Notes under the pieces: model-generated
What the model was told of the DNA's origin: nothing
Database searches by the model: none
Seen by the model: only the letters and a program-made list of their open reading frames with translations
Part shown: positions 33,066-42,009 of the stretch, piece after piece
How the letters are laid out: each line of letters starts with the position of its first letter
Position numbering within the stretch: the first letter of the stretch is position 1
NCBI GenBank assembly: GCA_040400085.1
Contig: JBBAQX010000019.1
Coordinates: forward strand, 11,809-75,808
Direction: 5' to 3'
Length of the DNA: 64,000 nucleotides
Source: HNR sp040400085
Lineage (GTDB): Bacteria; Actinomycetota; Actinomycetes; Actinomycetales; Microbacteriaceae
Program-made: the position numbers and the translations under genes

Positions 33066-34613
33066 ATGACCCTGGTAGAGACTCCCACCGTAATAACGCC
33101 GTCTTCAGCGGCTGTAGGACGCGACGGCCAACCTCGCACCTATACGGTACGCACCTATGGTTGCCAGATGAACGTTCACGACTCCGAACGGCTCAGCGGA
33201 TCGATGGAGGCAGCCGGCTACGTGCCCTCGGCCGGTGAGATTGCGGATGTCGTGGTCATCAACACCTGCGCAGTACGCGAAAACGCTGACAACAAACTCT
33301 ACGGAAACCTCGGCTACCTAGCCAGCGTCAAGCGCAAAAACGAGGGAATGCAGATCGCGGTTGGCGGCTGTCTGGCACAAAAAGACAAGACAACCATTCT
33401 CAAGAAAGCACCGTGGGTCGACGTGGTTTTCGGCACGCACAACATGGGTTCACTGCCGAATCTGCTTGAACGTGCCCGCCACAACGACGAGGCACAGGTA
33501 GAAATTCTCGAATCCCTCGAGACCTTCCCATCGACCCTTCCCACCAAGCGCGACTCCAGCTATAGCGGCTGGGTCTCAATCTCCGTTGGCTGCAATAACA
33601 CCTGCACGTTCTGCATCGTCCCCTCCCTCCGTGGTAAAGAAAAGGACCGCCGTCCGGGCGAGATCCTCGCAGAGGTTCAATCTCTCGTAGACGATGGGGC
33701 AATCGAGGTTACCCTCCTCGGGCAAAACGTCAACACCTACGGGGTAGAGTTTGGAAACAAGGGTGCCTTCGCCGAACTCCTGCGCGCCTGCGGGCAGATC
33801 GAGGGCCTCGAACGGGTTCGCTTCACCAGCCCTCACCCTGCAGCCTTCACTGACGACGTGATCCTAGCGATGGCCGAGACGCCCAACGTGATGCCGCAGC
33901 TACACATGCCGCTGCAATCGGGTTCCGACAGCATCCTGAAATCGATGCGACGTTCCTACCGGTCAAAGAAATTTTTGGGCATTCTGGAGCGGGTTCGCGA
34001 ATTGATTCCGGATGCCGCGATCAGCACCGACATCATCGTCGGCTTCCCGGGCGAAACGGAAGAAGACTTCCTCGAGACGATGCGCGTAGTTGAAGAATCC
34101 CGCTTCGCCACGGCATTCACCTTTCAATACTCGATCCGCCCCGGCACACCCGCGGCGACGATGCCCGAGCAGATCCCCAAAGAGGTCGTCCAGGAACGAT
34201 ACGAGAGGCTCGCGGCCCTCCAAGATCGGATAGCGCTCGAAGAAAACCAGAAGCAGATCGGGCGAATCGCGCACGTGCTGGTGTCCAACAACGATGGACG
34301 CAAAGATGCCGACACCCAGAGAATGTCTGGCCGAGCCGAGGACTCGCGGCTGGTGCACTTCGACGTTCCTGAGGCCGGACCGGTTCCGCGGCCAGGCGAC
34401 GTCGTGAGCGTGGTTATCACGCAGGCAGCGCCGTTCCACCTGGTGGCAGAGGCTCCTGAGGATTCAATGCTTGCAATCCGTCGCACTCGTGCGGGGGATG
34501 CCTGGGACAGGGATCAGGCGGATTCTTGCGGCGTCCCCACCTCGGTTGGCGCAACCAGCGTGAGCGGTAAGGCGCTGGTAAACCTCGGCCTGCCAACGCT
34601 CAGGACTCCGTGA
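33066..34613 (+). CDS. miaB: tRNA-2-methylthio-N6-dimethylallyladenosine synthase MiaB
   Basis: 515-residue radical SAM methylthiotransferase acting at A37. N-terminal UPF0004 cysteines TYGCQMN, NTCAVREN and GGCLAQ; SAM cluster in SVGCNNTCTFCIVP; C-terminal TRAM domain (about 380-450). I choose ATG 33066 because TAAAAT (33053-33058) ends 7 nt before it (leaderless pattern seen nearby); ATG 33057 would add three residues. The last 50 residues are a variable tail. Stop overlaps miaA start by GTGA. Confidence 0.95.
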   Translation: MTLVETPTVITPSSAAVGRDGQPRTYTVRTYGCQMNVHDSERLSGSMEAAGYVPSAGEIADVVVINTCAVRENADNKLYGNLGYLASVKRKNEGMQIAVGGCLAQKDKTTILKKAPWVDVVFGTHNMGSLPNLLERARHNDEAQVEILESLETFPSTLPTKRDSSYSGWVSISVGCNNTCTFCIVPSLRGKEKDRRPGEILAEVQSLVDDGAIEVTLLGQNVNTYGVEFGNKGAFAELLRACGQIEGLERVRFTSPHPAAFTDDVILAMAETPNVMPQLHMPLQSGSDSILKSMRRSYRSKKFLGILERVRELIPDAAISTDIIVGFPGETEEDFLETMRVVEESRFATAFTFQYSIRPGTPAATMPEQIPKEVVQERYERLAALQDRIALEENQKQIGRIAHVLVSNNDGRKDADTQRMSGRAEDSRLVHFDVPEAGPVPRPGDVVSVVITQAAPFHLVAEAPEDSMLAIRRTRAGDAWDRDQADSCGVPTSVGATSVSGKALVNLGLPTLRTP

Positions 34614-35533
34614 GCGCACCCACGCTCCACGTCATCGTCGGATCGACTGGTACCGGCAAAAGCGCGTTATCGCTTGATGTCGCCGAGAGGATGATTACCG
34701 AGGGTCGGTCCGCGGAGATCGTGAACGCCGACTCGATGCAGTTTTATCGCGGTATGGATATCGGCACGGCGAAACTTGCCCCCGAGGAACGACGAGGGAT
34801 CAGGCATCACCACTTTGACACCCTCGAGGTGACCGAAGAATCGACGGTGGCGGCTTATCAGGAGTCGGCGCGGGCATCCATTCTCGAGATCGTCGGCAGG
34901 GGAGCCGTGCCAATCCTCGTCGGAGGGTCCGGGCTGTACGTGTCGTCGGTGATCTTCGACTTCGAGTTTCCGGCACGCGACCAGAAAGTGCGCGACCGCC
35001 TGGAGCGGGAGCTTGAGGAACGCGGGGCGGCATCCCTCCATCGACGCCTGATCGAACTCGATCCCGTGGCCGCGACCAATATTGGCAAGGAAAATCTGCG
35101 CAGGGTGGTGCGGGCGCTTGAGGTGATCGAGATCACCGGAAAGCCGTTCAGTGCGTCGCTACCAGAGGAGCCTAAACCGTGGATGCCGCTCAATATTGTG
35201 GCACTGCGCGACGACCGTGCCGACCTGGTCGCGCGCCTCGACCGCAGGGTTGAGGATATGTGGACCACGGGCCTTCTTGAGGAGGTAGAGTCGCTTATTC
35301 CCCTGGGTATCGAACTGGGTGTGACGGCGAGCCGCGCAATTGGGTATGCGCAGGCACTCGGTCATATTCGTGGCGAGCTCAGCCGGGACGAGGCAGTTAC
35401 GCTCACCCAAAACCTGACCCGCAAGTATTCGCGCCGCCAGGTGAGCTGGTTTAAACGCTATCCAGGGCTCACGTGGGTGGATGCTACTGATCCTCTTCGC
35501 GTTGAGCGCGCCGTTGCCGGGTTGGCATCATAA
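34610..35533 (+). CDS. miaA: tRNA dimethylallyltransferase MiaA
   Basis: 307-residue enzyme that prenylates A37, the substrate of MiaB. Walker A GSTGTGKSALSLD, VNADSMQFYRGMDIGTAK and VGGSGLYVSSV are clear. GTG 34610 overlaps the miaB stop. The usual actinobacterial neighbour dapF lies 3.2 kb further on, separated by the SDR-aminotransferase-SDR cassette. Confidence 0.95.
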   Translation: MSAPTLHVIVGSTGTGKSALSLDVAERMITEGRSAEIVNADSMQFYRGMDIGTAKLAPEERRGIRHHHFDTLEVTEESTVAAYQESARASILEIVGRGAVPILVGGSGLYVSSVIFDFEFPARDQKVRDRLERELEERGAASLHRRLIELDPVAATNIGKENLRRVVRALEVIEITGKPFSASLPEEPKPWMPLNIVALRDDRADLVARLDRRVEDMWTTGLLEEVESLIPLGIELGVTASRAIGYAQALGHIRGELSRDEAVTLTQNLTRKYSRRQVSWFKRYPGLTWVDATDPLRVERAVAGLAS

Positions 35534-35687
35534 ATCCAACGCGGCTGCGCGTCTGTCGATAACTTTCAGCGAGGCTATGGATAGCCAATCGCGATTTGGT
35601 CGGTGCATTTGCCTAGGCCAGAAATGTCGTTTCCTTCAGCTGCTCTCAGGATTCTTGTGGTGATTTATCAACTATTCCTGTTTGTTA

Positions 35688-35702
35688 TTCAACATTATTG
35701 AA
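35688..35702. promoter_or_regulatory. Palindrome upstream of the SDR-aminotransferase cassette
   Basis: TTCAA-N5-TTGAA inside an AT-rich stretch (35640-35725), about 62 bp before the first SDR start. A plausible operator for the cassette; no regulator gene is adjacent. Confidence 0.4.
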
Positions 35703-35764
35703 CATTTTGTAGTAGCATTCACGGTATGAATAGCCCCCGGTCGCGCGAAGGAGAAACCTTATCC

Positions 35765-36505
35765 ATGGACAACGTGACAGGACACGTTGCCCAGAGCCGC
35801 GAGCGTGCCGTCATCATCGGGGCTGCCGGGGATATTGGGGCCGCGGTGACGCGGCACTTCGCCCCCGGACGTCACCTGTTACTCATCGATGTGCGTGCCG
35901 ACAGGCTCGAGACGCAGGCTGAGATGCTGTACCGAGAGCTGCAGGATGTCGAGCTCACGATCGTTGAAGCATCTGTCGATGACAGGGATGCGCTGGTGCG
36001 CCATATCGAGGAGTTTGCGGCGGGAGGTCCCGTCGATTTTGCGGTGAACTGCGCCGGCGTGTCATTCGATGGCACGGTTGAGCTGCCCGAGGAACAATTC
36101 GACGCGATGTTGGCGGTCAACCTTCGGGGCAGCGTCAATGTCGCGACCGCGCTCATCCCTCATTGGTTGAACAACAACGCAGGCACCCTGCTCACTGTTG
36201 TCTCTCAGTCCGGCCTGCGTGCAAGGCCCCAACTCGGCGGTTATGCGGCCTCGAAATTCGGTTTTGTCGGCTTCAACGAGGCGCTGCACCGGGAATTGGC
36301 GGGCACCGGGGTTCGTTCGATGACGATCTGCCCCGGCATGGTCAATACCGTTATGACGCAGGATGAGGGCCTCATCGATAGTGCGGACATGATCCAACCG
36401 CATGACATAGCGCTCGCCGCCGACTTTCTTCGCGGCCTCAGCCCAGGGTGCACAGTGCAAAACTTCGTCATGCACTGCGTCGAACAGGCCGCCGTCCGTC
36501 AATAA
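35765..36505 (+). CDS. Short-chain dehydrogenase/reductase (cassette gene 1)
   Basis: 246-residue classical SDR. Cofactor motif VIIGAAGDIGAAV, NCAGVS, and the catalytic Ser (VVSQSG) plus YAASK. ATG 35765 is preferred since AAGGAG lies upstream and the Rossmann strand follows; an ATG at 35726 has no ribosome-binding site. Likely oxidises or reduces a carbonyl made or used by the neighbouring aminotransferase. First of three genes that look co-transcribed. Substrate unknown. Confidence 0.85.
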   Translation: MDNVTGHVAQSRERAVIIGAAGDIGAAVTRHFAPGRHLLLIDVRADRLETQAEMLYRELQDVELTIVEASVDDRDALVRHIEEFAAGGPVDFAVNCAGVSFDGTVELPEEQFDAMLAVNLRGSVNVATALIPHWLNNNAGTLLTVVSQSGLRARPQLGGYAASKFGFVGFNEALHRELAGTGVRSMTICPGMVNTVMTQDEGLIDSADMIQPHDIALAADFLRGLSPGCTVQNFVMHCVEQAAVRQ

Positions 36506-36539
36506 AAGCATCACAACACACCACAACAAAGGAGTTCCC

Positions 36540-37982
36540 GTGCCCAACAATCTCACCCTTGACGCCGCCGATACGCGCCACGCCATAACAGCTCAATACA
36601 ACAGTGCCGTGCGTCCCGGCTTCGTTGACGCCATCGAGCCTTTGGGCATCGACGTAATTTTTCATCGGGCCGCTGGCGCTCACCTGTACTTTCACAACGA
36701 TGACAATGCCGAGGAGCAGGTTCTTGACCTCGTCGGCGGTTACGGTTCCAACCTGCTTGGCCACAATCATCCTCGCCTGGTTGAGGCAGCTGGCCGTATG
36801 CTTGCCAGCCAGATGCCTGTGCACGCGCAGCGATCAATCCGCCCCTATGCTGCGGAGCTCAGTCGCCGTCTCAACGAGAAATTACATGCCGAGACGGGCC
36901 AAGATTATGTGTATTCTTTCGGCAACGGCGGTGCTGAGGCCAACGAAATCGCTATCAAACATGCGCTGTACGAACGGCAACTCCTGCTGGAGACAGCCAA
37001 CAAGAATACGGAGCAACTCAGTGACGAGCAGCGCCTTCACAATGAAAAGGTGCTGGCTCTTCCGTTGATTATCGTTGCGGTCAGCGATGGCTTTCACGGC
37101 AAGTCTGTAGCAGCACTCGCCGCCTCCTTCAGCGACGGCATCAAGCCGGGCACCCTGGCTCCCTGGATCCCAACGTCCTATCTCCCACATAATGATCTGG
37201 ATGCCGTTCATCGCCTCCTCGAGTCCCACACGCATGATCTGTGGAGCGTCACCCCCGATGGTGTCAGCCGTGTTCCGTACTCGCCGGTGGTGGCGCTTTT
37301 GTGTGAGCCCATCATTGGCGACGGCGGCGTTATTGAGGTTTCCGACGAATTTCTCCGTGAAATCAGGGCCTGGACCAGGTCGACGGGTGTGCCGTTGGTC
37401 TTCGATGAGATTCAGTCCGGTTCCGGACGTACCGGAACCTATCTTGCGTCGACGGCCGCCGGTGTGAGCGCCGACTATTACACGCTGTCGAAATCCCTGA
37501 GCGGTGGATTGGGCAAGGTCTCGATCTGCGCGGTAGCCAGTTCCCGGTTTCATCCCACGTTCGCGCTCGTCCACTCGTCCACGTATAACGAGGATGATTT
37601 TTCGTGCGCATTGGCGATCACCGCGATCAACGTCTGCGAAGAAGAGGGCCTGTACGAGCGGGTCAATACAATCGGCGAGCGATATCTTGAGGGCCTGCGT
37701 GAAATTCAGGCCCGGCATCCTCATCTCGTGGCAGACGTTCGTGGCCGCGGATTGATGCTGGGGATCGAGTGGACGGATGCGGCGGCTGCTGTCCTTCCCG
37801 GCCTTCACCTGTCGCAGCAGATCGAGAGCTACCTCTTCACCCAGTATCGGGTGCGTGTAGGTACGGCCATTTCGAGTCCAAGGATAACGCGACTTGCTCC
37901 GCCGGCGATCATCGAGGACCGTGATATCCAGCACAGTCTCGACGCGTTGGAAGCCGTGTGTGCCTGGCTGGACCGGCGATGA
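36540..37982 (+). CDS. Class III PLP-dependent aminotransferase (cassette gene 2)
   Basis: 480-residue fold-type I aminotransferase of the ornithine/diaminobutyrate/4-aminobutyrate group. FGNGGAEANEIAIKHAL, VFDEIQSGSGRTG (PLP-ring Asp) and the Schiff-base lysine in YTLSKSLSGGLGKVS (about residue 318) are present. GTG 36540 with AAGGAG 6 nt before. Stop overlaps the next start (ATGA). Amino-group transfer to a keto or aldehyde intermediate generated with the flanking SDRs is inferred; not an arginine-pathway gene by context. Confidence 0.87.
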   Translation: MPNNLTLDAADTRHAITAQYNSAVRPGFVDAIEPLGIDVIFHRAAGAHLYFHNDDNAEEQVLDLVGGYGSNLLGHNHPRLVEAAGRMLASQMPVHAQRSIRPYAAELSRRLNEKLHAETGQDYVYSFGNGGAEANEIAIKHALYERQLLLETANKNTEQLSDEQRLHNEKVLALPLIIVAVSDGFHGKSVAALAASFSDGIKPGTLAPWIPTSYLPHNDLDAVHRLLESHTHDLWSVTPDGVSRVPYSPVVALLCEPIIGDGGVIEVSDEFLREIRAWTRSTGVPLVFDEIQSGSGRTGTYLASTAAGVSADYYTLSKSLSGGLGKVSICAVASSRFHPTFALVHSSTYNEDDFSCALAITAINVCEEEGLYERVNTIGERYLEGLREIQARHPHLVADVRGRGLMLGIEWTDAAAAVLPGLHLSQQIESYLFTQYRVRVGTAISSPRITRLAPPAIIEDRDIQHSLDALEAVCAWLDRR

Positions 37983-38704
37983 GCGTCGCCGTCGTTATCG
38001 GAGCGGCCGGCGAAATGGGAACCGCGATCGCCACCGACATCGTTGGCCGCTACGACACCACGGTTCTGGTCGGACGCCGTCCCGAACCCCTTGCCGCACT
38101 TGCCGTCGAGCTGCACAACGCATCCGGTCGTTCGGTCGTCCCGCTGTGCTCGGACGTTCGTAACACCGATGAAATCGTAGCCGGGCTGAAAGAACGTCAG
38201 CTGTGGGATGATGTCGAGCTCGTGGTTAATGCCGCAGGAATTACTCACTACGGCACCCATGACATCGACGAGTCCAGGCTCCGCGAAATGATCGATGTAA
38301 ATCTTGTCGCCCCCATCACCCTGCATAACGCGATCCTGCCGCTCTTTGTCGAGCGCAACAGGGGAACGTCGATCCATGTGTTGTCAATGTCAGCACTTAA
38401 GCCACGGCCTCATTTGGGAGCGTACGCTGCGACGCAAATGGGATTGCGTGGGTATCTGACTGCCGTGCAGGAGAGCTTGGGCACGAGCCCTGTACGTGTT
38501 ACCTCGATCAACCCAGGATTCGTCAATACCCGATTGACCACATCAACGATCACCGATGTGCAGCCGGAACAGATGATTCAGCTCAGCGATATTACAGCGA
38601 CGGTGCGTTTTATTCTTGACGCTCCGCCCGCCGTGCGGTTTTCGGAAATTCCCCTGGAGTGCACCTCTCAGATCAATCGCGTCGACCCGCTCTTGCAACT
38701 GTGA
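37979..38704 (+). CDS. Short-chain dehydrogenase-like protein lacking the catalytic lysine (cassette gene 3)
   Basis: 241 residues, clearly related to cassette gene 1 (both have RPxLGxYAA and an IGAAG cofactor loop). VVIGAAGEMGTAI, NAAGITHYG and the serine motif LSMSALKPRP are intact, but the YxxxK motif reads YAATQ: the codon at 38435-38437 is CAA (Gln). The cofactor-proximal lysine is therefore missing. It may be non-catalytic, for example a partner subunit of gene 1, or use altered chemistry. ATG 37979 overlaps the aminotransferase stop. Confidence 0.82.
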   Translation: MSVAVVIGAAGEMGTAIATDIVGRYDTTVLVGRRPEPLAALAVELHNASGRSVVPLCSDVRNTDEIVAGLKERQLWDDVELVVNAAGITHYGTHDIDESRLREMIDVNLVAPITLHNAILPLFVERNRGTSIHVLSMSALKPRPHLGAYAATQMGLRGYLTAVQESLGTSPVRVTSINPGFVNTRLTTSTITDVQPEQMIQLSDITATVRFILDAPPAVRFSEIPLECTSQINRVDPLLQL

Positions 38705-38760
38705 TTACGGATGCTTGCCCCATCACTATCTCCAGGGCTGCTTGCCGTTAGACTTAACGG

Positions 38761-39642
38761 ATGACGATTACCCTCAACTTTGTCAAAGGCCACGGTACGG
38801 GCAACGACTTCGTGTTGTTTGCGGACCCGGACGGCACTACTCGGCTCACGCCCCAGCAGATCGCGTGGCTGTGCGACCGGCACTTTGGGGTTGGGGCAGA
38901 CGGGTTGATCCGTGCCGTGCGCTCCGAGAACATCGATGCCGGTGCGGCCTCGCTTGAGGAAGACAGCGCTGCTGAGTGGTTTATGGACTACTGGAACGCA
39001 GACGGTTCCCTGTCGGAGATGTGTGGGAACGGAGTTCGCGTTTTCGCGCATTTCTTGCTGACGGAAGGTCTGGCGACCTGCGAACCCGGGGAAACCCTGG
39101 TGGTGGGAACCCGCGCGGGTGTGAAGGATATTCAGAAAAACCGTACCGGGTACCAGGTGGATATGGGGCGGTGGAAACTCGACGGTGGCGAACCGCTCGT
39201 GCGGGCTCGAGAGCTTCCGATCGCCCGCCCCGGCCTTGGCATCAACGTTGGCAACCCGCACGTTGTGGTGGCCCTGTCCAGCGTCGAGGAACTCGAGGGA
39301 ATCGACCTGGCCTACATCCCGCAGCTCGAACCGCCAGCCGAACACGGTGCCAACGTAGAGTTTGTCGTGCCAGAGGAACCAATGATCGCCGATGGCGTCG
39401 GACAGATCAGGATGCGCGTGCACGAGCGCGGCAGCGGCGAGACCCTATCCTGTGGAACGGGTGCAGTCGCCGCCGCCCTAGCGATCCGCCACTGGGCGGG
39501 TGCAAACGCTCCGCACCACTGGCGCGTTGATGTTCCTGGTGGGCGAGTTGCCGTACGCATGTTTCCGACGGAAGAGGGCGAGCACGTATCCCTCTCCGGC
39601 CCTGCCGAGCTTGTGTTTCGGGGGACGGTTACCGTTCCCTAA
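38761..39642 (+). CDS. dapF: Diaminopimelate epimerase DapF
   Basis: 293 residues. The two catalytic cysteines lie in MCGNGVRVFA and SCGTGAVAAALA; KGHGTGNDFVLFAD starts the protein. Converts LL- to meso-diaminopimelate for lysine and peptidoglycan. TAGACT (38749-38754) ends 6 nt before ATG 38761, so a leaderless transcript is likely. Convergent with hflX, 14 bp between stops. Confidence 0.96.
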   Translation: MTITLNFVKGHGTGNDFVLFADPDGTTRLTPQQIAWLCDRHFGVGADGLIRAVRSENIDAGAASLEEDSAAEWFMDYWNADGSLSEMCGNGVRVFAHFLLTEGLATCEPGETLVVGTRAGVKDIQKNRTGYQVDMGRWKLDGGEPLVRARELPIARPGLGINVGNPHVVVALSSVEELEGIDLAYIPQLEPPAEHGANVEFVVPEEPMIADGVGQIRMRVHERGSGETLSCGTGAVAAALAIRHWAGANAPHHWRVDVPGGRVAVRMFPTEEGEHVSLSGPAELVFRGTVTVP

Positions 39643-39656
39643 CCGACAGCGATATA

Positions 39657-41180
39657 CTAACCCTGCCGAAACGGTTCAAGCTCAGCGGCAAACTCCGGCG
39701 AGACCAACGCGTGGATGAGCGTGCCACCCTCGTCGTAGCTGGTCTCGAGTACCCGGTGCGACTCGTGCAGCGTCGCGACCAGATCGCCGCGGTTGAACGG
39801 CACAAGGGCGGTCAGGTCGATCGCAGGGTCCGGCAGCCGGGCGTCGATCGCCGCAAGCAGCTCCTCGATACCCTCGCCCGTCCGGGCGGACACGAACAAG
39901 GCGCCCGATTCGAGGCCGCGCAGCACGGCTTTGTCGTCCGTACTGATCAGGTCGCTCTTGTTGAAGACCACGAGCTCCTGAACGCCGCGGGCGCCGGCCT
40001 CGCCGAGTACGTCGCGGACGGTAGAAATCTGGCTTGCGGGATCGGGGTGCGAGGCATCCACCACGTGAACAATAAGGTCGGCGTCGCGCGCCTCCTCGAA
40101 CGTCGATTGGAACGCCTCCACCAGCTGATGAGGAAGGTTGCGCACAAACCCGACGGTGTCGGTCAGCGTGTATTCGCGCCCGTCGGCGGTCTGCGTGCGG
40201 CGCACCGTGGAGTCAAGCGTCGCAAAGAGCGCGTTCTCGACGAGCAGCCCCGCGCTCGTGATGCGGTTCAGCAGGCTCGACTTGCCCGCGTTCGTGTAGC
40301 CGACAATCGTGGCGGAGGGAACCGAGTTGCGCTTGCGATTCGCCCTCTTGGCCTCACGCGCTGGCGCCATCGCCGCGATCTGCTTGCGCAGCTTCGACAT
40401 GCGGATGTGGATCCGGCGGCGGTCAAGCTCAATCTTGGTCTCACCCGGCCCGCGGGACCCCATCCCGGCCCCGGCGCTACCGACCTGGCCGCCGGCCTGG
40501 CGTGACATCGACTCGCCCCATCCGCGCAGGCGGGGGAGCAGGTACTCGAGCTGGGCCAGCTCAACCTGGGCCTTGCCCTCGCGGCTCTTCGCGTGCTGGC
40601 TAAAAATATCCAGGATCACGGCGGTGCGGTCGATCACCTTCACCTTGACCACATCCTCCAGCGCGCGCCGCTGGCTGGGAGAGAGCTCGCTATCCGCGAT
40701 CACCGTATCCGCGCCCAGCGAGGCCACGAGGTCGCGCAAGTCGTTGGCCTTACCCTTGCCCAGGTACGTGGCGGGATCGGGGTAGGGGCGTCGCTGGAGC
40801 AGCCCATCGAGGACGACGGCCCCCGCGGTCTCGGCCAGCGCCGCCAGCTCGTGCATCGAGTTCTCGGCATCCGTCTGCGAACCCTGGGAATACACGCCAA
40901 TAAGCACGACATTCTCGAGCCGCAGCTGTCGATACTCGACCTCTGTGACATCGTCGAGCTCCGTCGAGAGGCCAACGACGCGCCGGAGCGCGCTTCTCTC
41001 CTCGCGTTCAAGCTGATCCCCATCGGACGAGCCGCTCACATGGCGGTCATCGCTTCGGTCGAGGGCCTGAGCCGCGCCATCGCGGAAAAGACTGAAACCT
41101 GAGGAAGCCGCCTCGGCGGCGTGGAGAACGCGTTCAATATTGTCGGAACCCGTGGTTGACGTTTCATCGCTATTAGTCAT
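39657..41180 (-). CDS. hflX: GTPase HflX
   Basis: 507-residue ribosome-splitting GTPase. N-terminal HflX domain (LAETAGAVVLDGLLQRRPYPDPATYLGKGK region, about 130-165), RGPGETKIELDRRRI, then the G domain with GYTNAGKSSLLNRIT and FNKSDL. About 95 residues at the N terminus are variable. ATG 41180. TATCCT lies 9 nt upstream of the start on the minus strand. Confidence 0.95.
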   Translation of the reverse strand: MTNSDETSTTGSDNIERVLHAAEAASSGFSLFRDGAAQALDRSDDRHVSGSSDGDQLEREERSALRRVVGLSTELDDVTEVEYRQLRLENVVLIGVYSQGSQTDAENSMHELAALAETAGAVVLDGLLQRRPYPDPATYLGKGKANDLRDLVASLGADTVIADSELSPSQRRALEDVVKVKVIDRTAVILDIFSQHAKSREGKAQVELAQLEYLLPRLRGWGESMSRQAGGQVGSAGAGMGSRGPGETKIELDRRRIHIRMSKLRKQIAAMAPAREAKRANRKRNSVPSATIVGYTNAGKSSLLNRITSAGLLVENALFATLDSTVRRTQTADGREYTLTDTVGFVRNLPHQLVEAFQSTFEEARDADLIVHVVDASHPDPASQISTVRDVLGEAGARGVQELVVFNKSDLISTDDKAVLRGLESGALFVSARTGEGIEELLAAIDARLPDPAIDLTALVPFNRGDLVATLHESHRVLETSYDEGGTLIHALVSPEFAAELEPFRQG

Positions 41181-41238
41181 ATACCAATAAGGATACCCTT
41201 TGCGGTGCCGTCCTGGGAAGTCTGGGATACTAAAACCT

Positions 41239-41850
41239 ATGGCCGGAGATCACTATTTCAGCGCGGCTCCCGGAAGCGACTTTACGCCGAAGAAGATATC
41301 GGTTCAGTTGGCGGGGGAAGCACGCGACATAACAACAGCTGGCGGGGTCTTTAGTCCCGACCATATTGACCAGGGAACCCAGGTGCTGCTGAACTACGCA
41401 CCGGAACCACCGGCATCCGGTAATTTACTTGATCTGGGATGCGGGTGGGGACCAATCAGCCTCACTCTCGCGCTCGAATCGCCCGAGAGTACCGTGTGGG
41501 CCGTCGACGTTAACGATAGGGCGCTCGAGCTTGTCCGCCGGAACGCGGCCGACCTCGGCATCACCAATATCCGCGCCGTACACCCGGACGAGGTGCCCGA
41601 CGACATCCGCTTCGACACGATCTGGTCGAACCCTCCCATCCGCGTGGGCAAGAGCGTGCTTCACGAGATGCTGCTCACCTGGCTGCCCCGGATGAAGGAG
41701 CAGACAGACGCGTACCTCGTGGTGCAGCGTAACCTCGGCTCCGATTCTCTGCATCGCTGGATGGATGCCGAACTCCCCACAGATTTCGAGGTCGCCAGGC
41801 ACGCCATCAGCAAGGGATTTCGGGTGCTGCGCGTAACCCGCTCGGCGTAG
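41239..41850 (+). CDS. RsmC/RlmG-like class I SAM-dependent methyltransferase
   Basis: 203 residues. GDHYFSA start, SAM motif LLDLGCGWGPISL, acidic loop AVDVNDRALEL and the catalytic NPPI motif (WSNPPIRVGK) define the MTS-type N2-guanine rRNA methyltransferase group. The N-terminal pseudo-domain of E. coli RsmC is missing, as in most Gram-positives. ATG 41239, divergent from hflX by 58 bp. Confidence 0.87.
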   Translation: MAGDHYFSAAPGSDFTPKKISVQLAGEARDITTAGGVFSPDHIDQGTQVLLNYAPEPPASGNLLDLGCGWGPISLTLALESPESTVWAVDVNDRALELVRRNAADLGITNIRAVHPDEVPDDIRFDTIWSNPPIRVGKSVLHEMLLTWLPRMKEQTDAYLVVQRNLGSDSLHRWMDAELPTDFEVARHAISKGFRVLRVTRSA

Positions 41851-41890
41851 GGGTGTGCGTGAGCCACGACGCACCTACCTGGCCGCGTGT

Positions 41891-41920
41891 GGCACAGCGT
41901 CACACAGTGTCACACAGCGC
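41891..41920. repeat. 10-bp non-coding tandem repeat
   Basis: Three 10-bp units GGCACAGCGT, CACACAGTGT, CACACAGCGC between the methyltransferase and the MetE-like gene. Confidence 0.7.
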
Positions 41921-42009
41921 GTTTCGTCTGGAAATGTGTCTCGCTCTGCTGCTAGTCTCCTAGGTATATTCCGCTTCAGCGGTACGTATTAATACCCCTG
42001 GAGGCGTTA

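Noticed and set aside
41851..42009. Cobalamin or SAM riboswitch before the metE-like operon
   Set aside because: No B12-box or SAM-motif-like sequences seen; only a 10-bp repeat and a small CCGCT/AGCGG hairpin.
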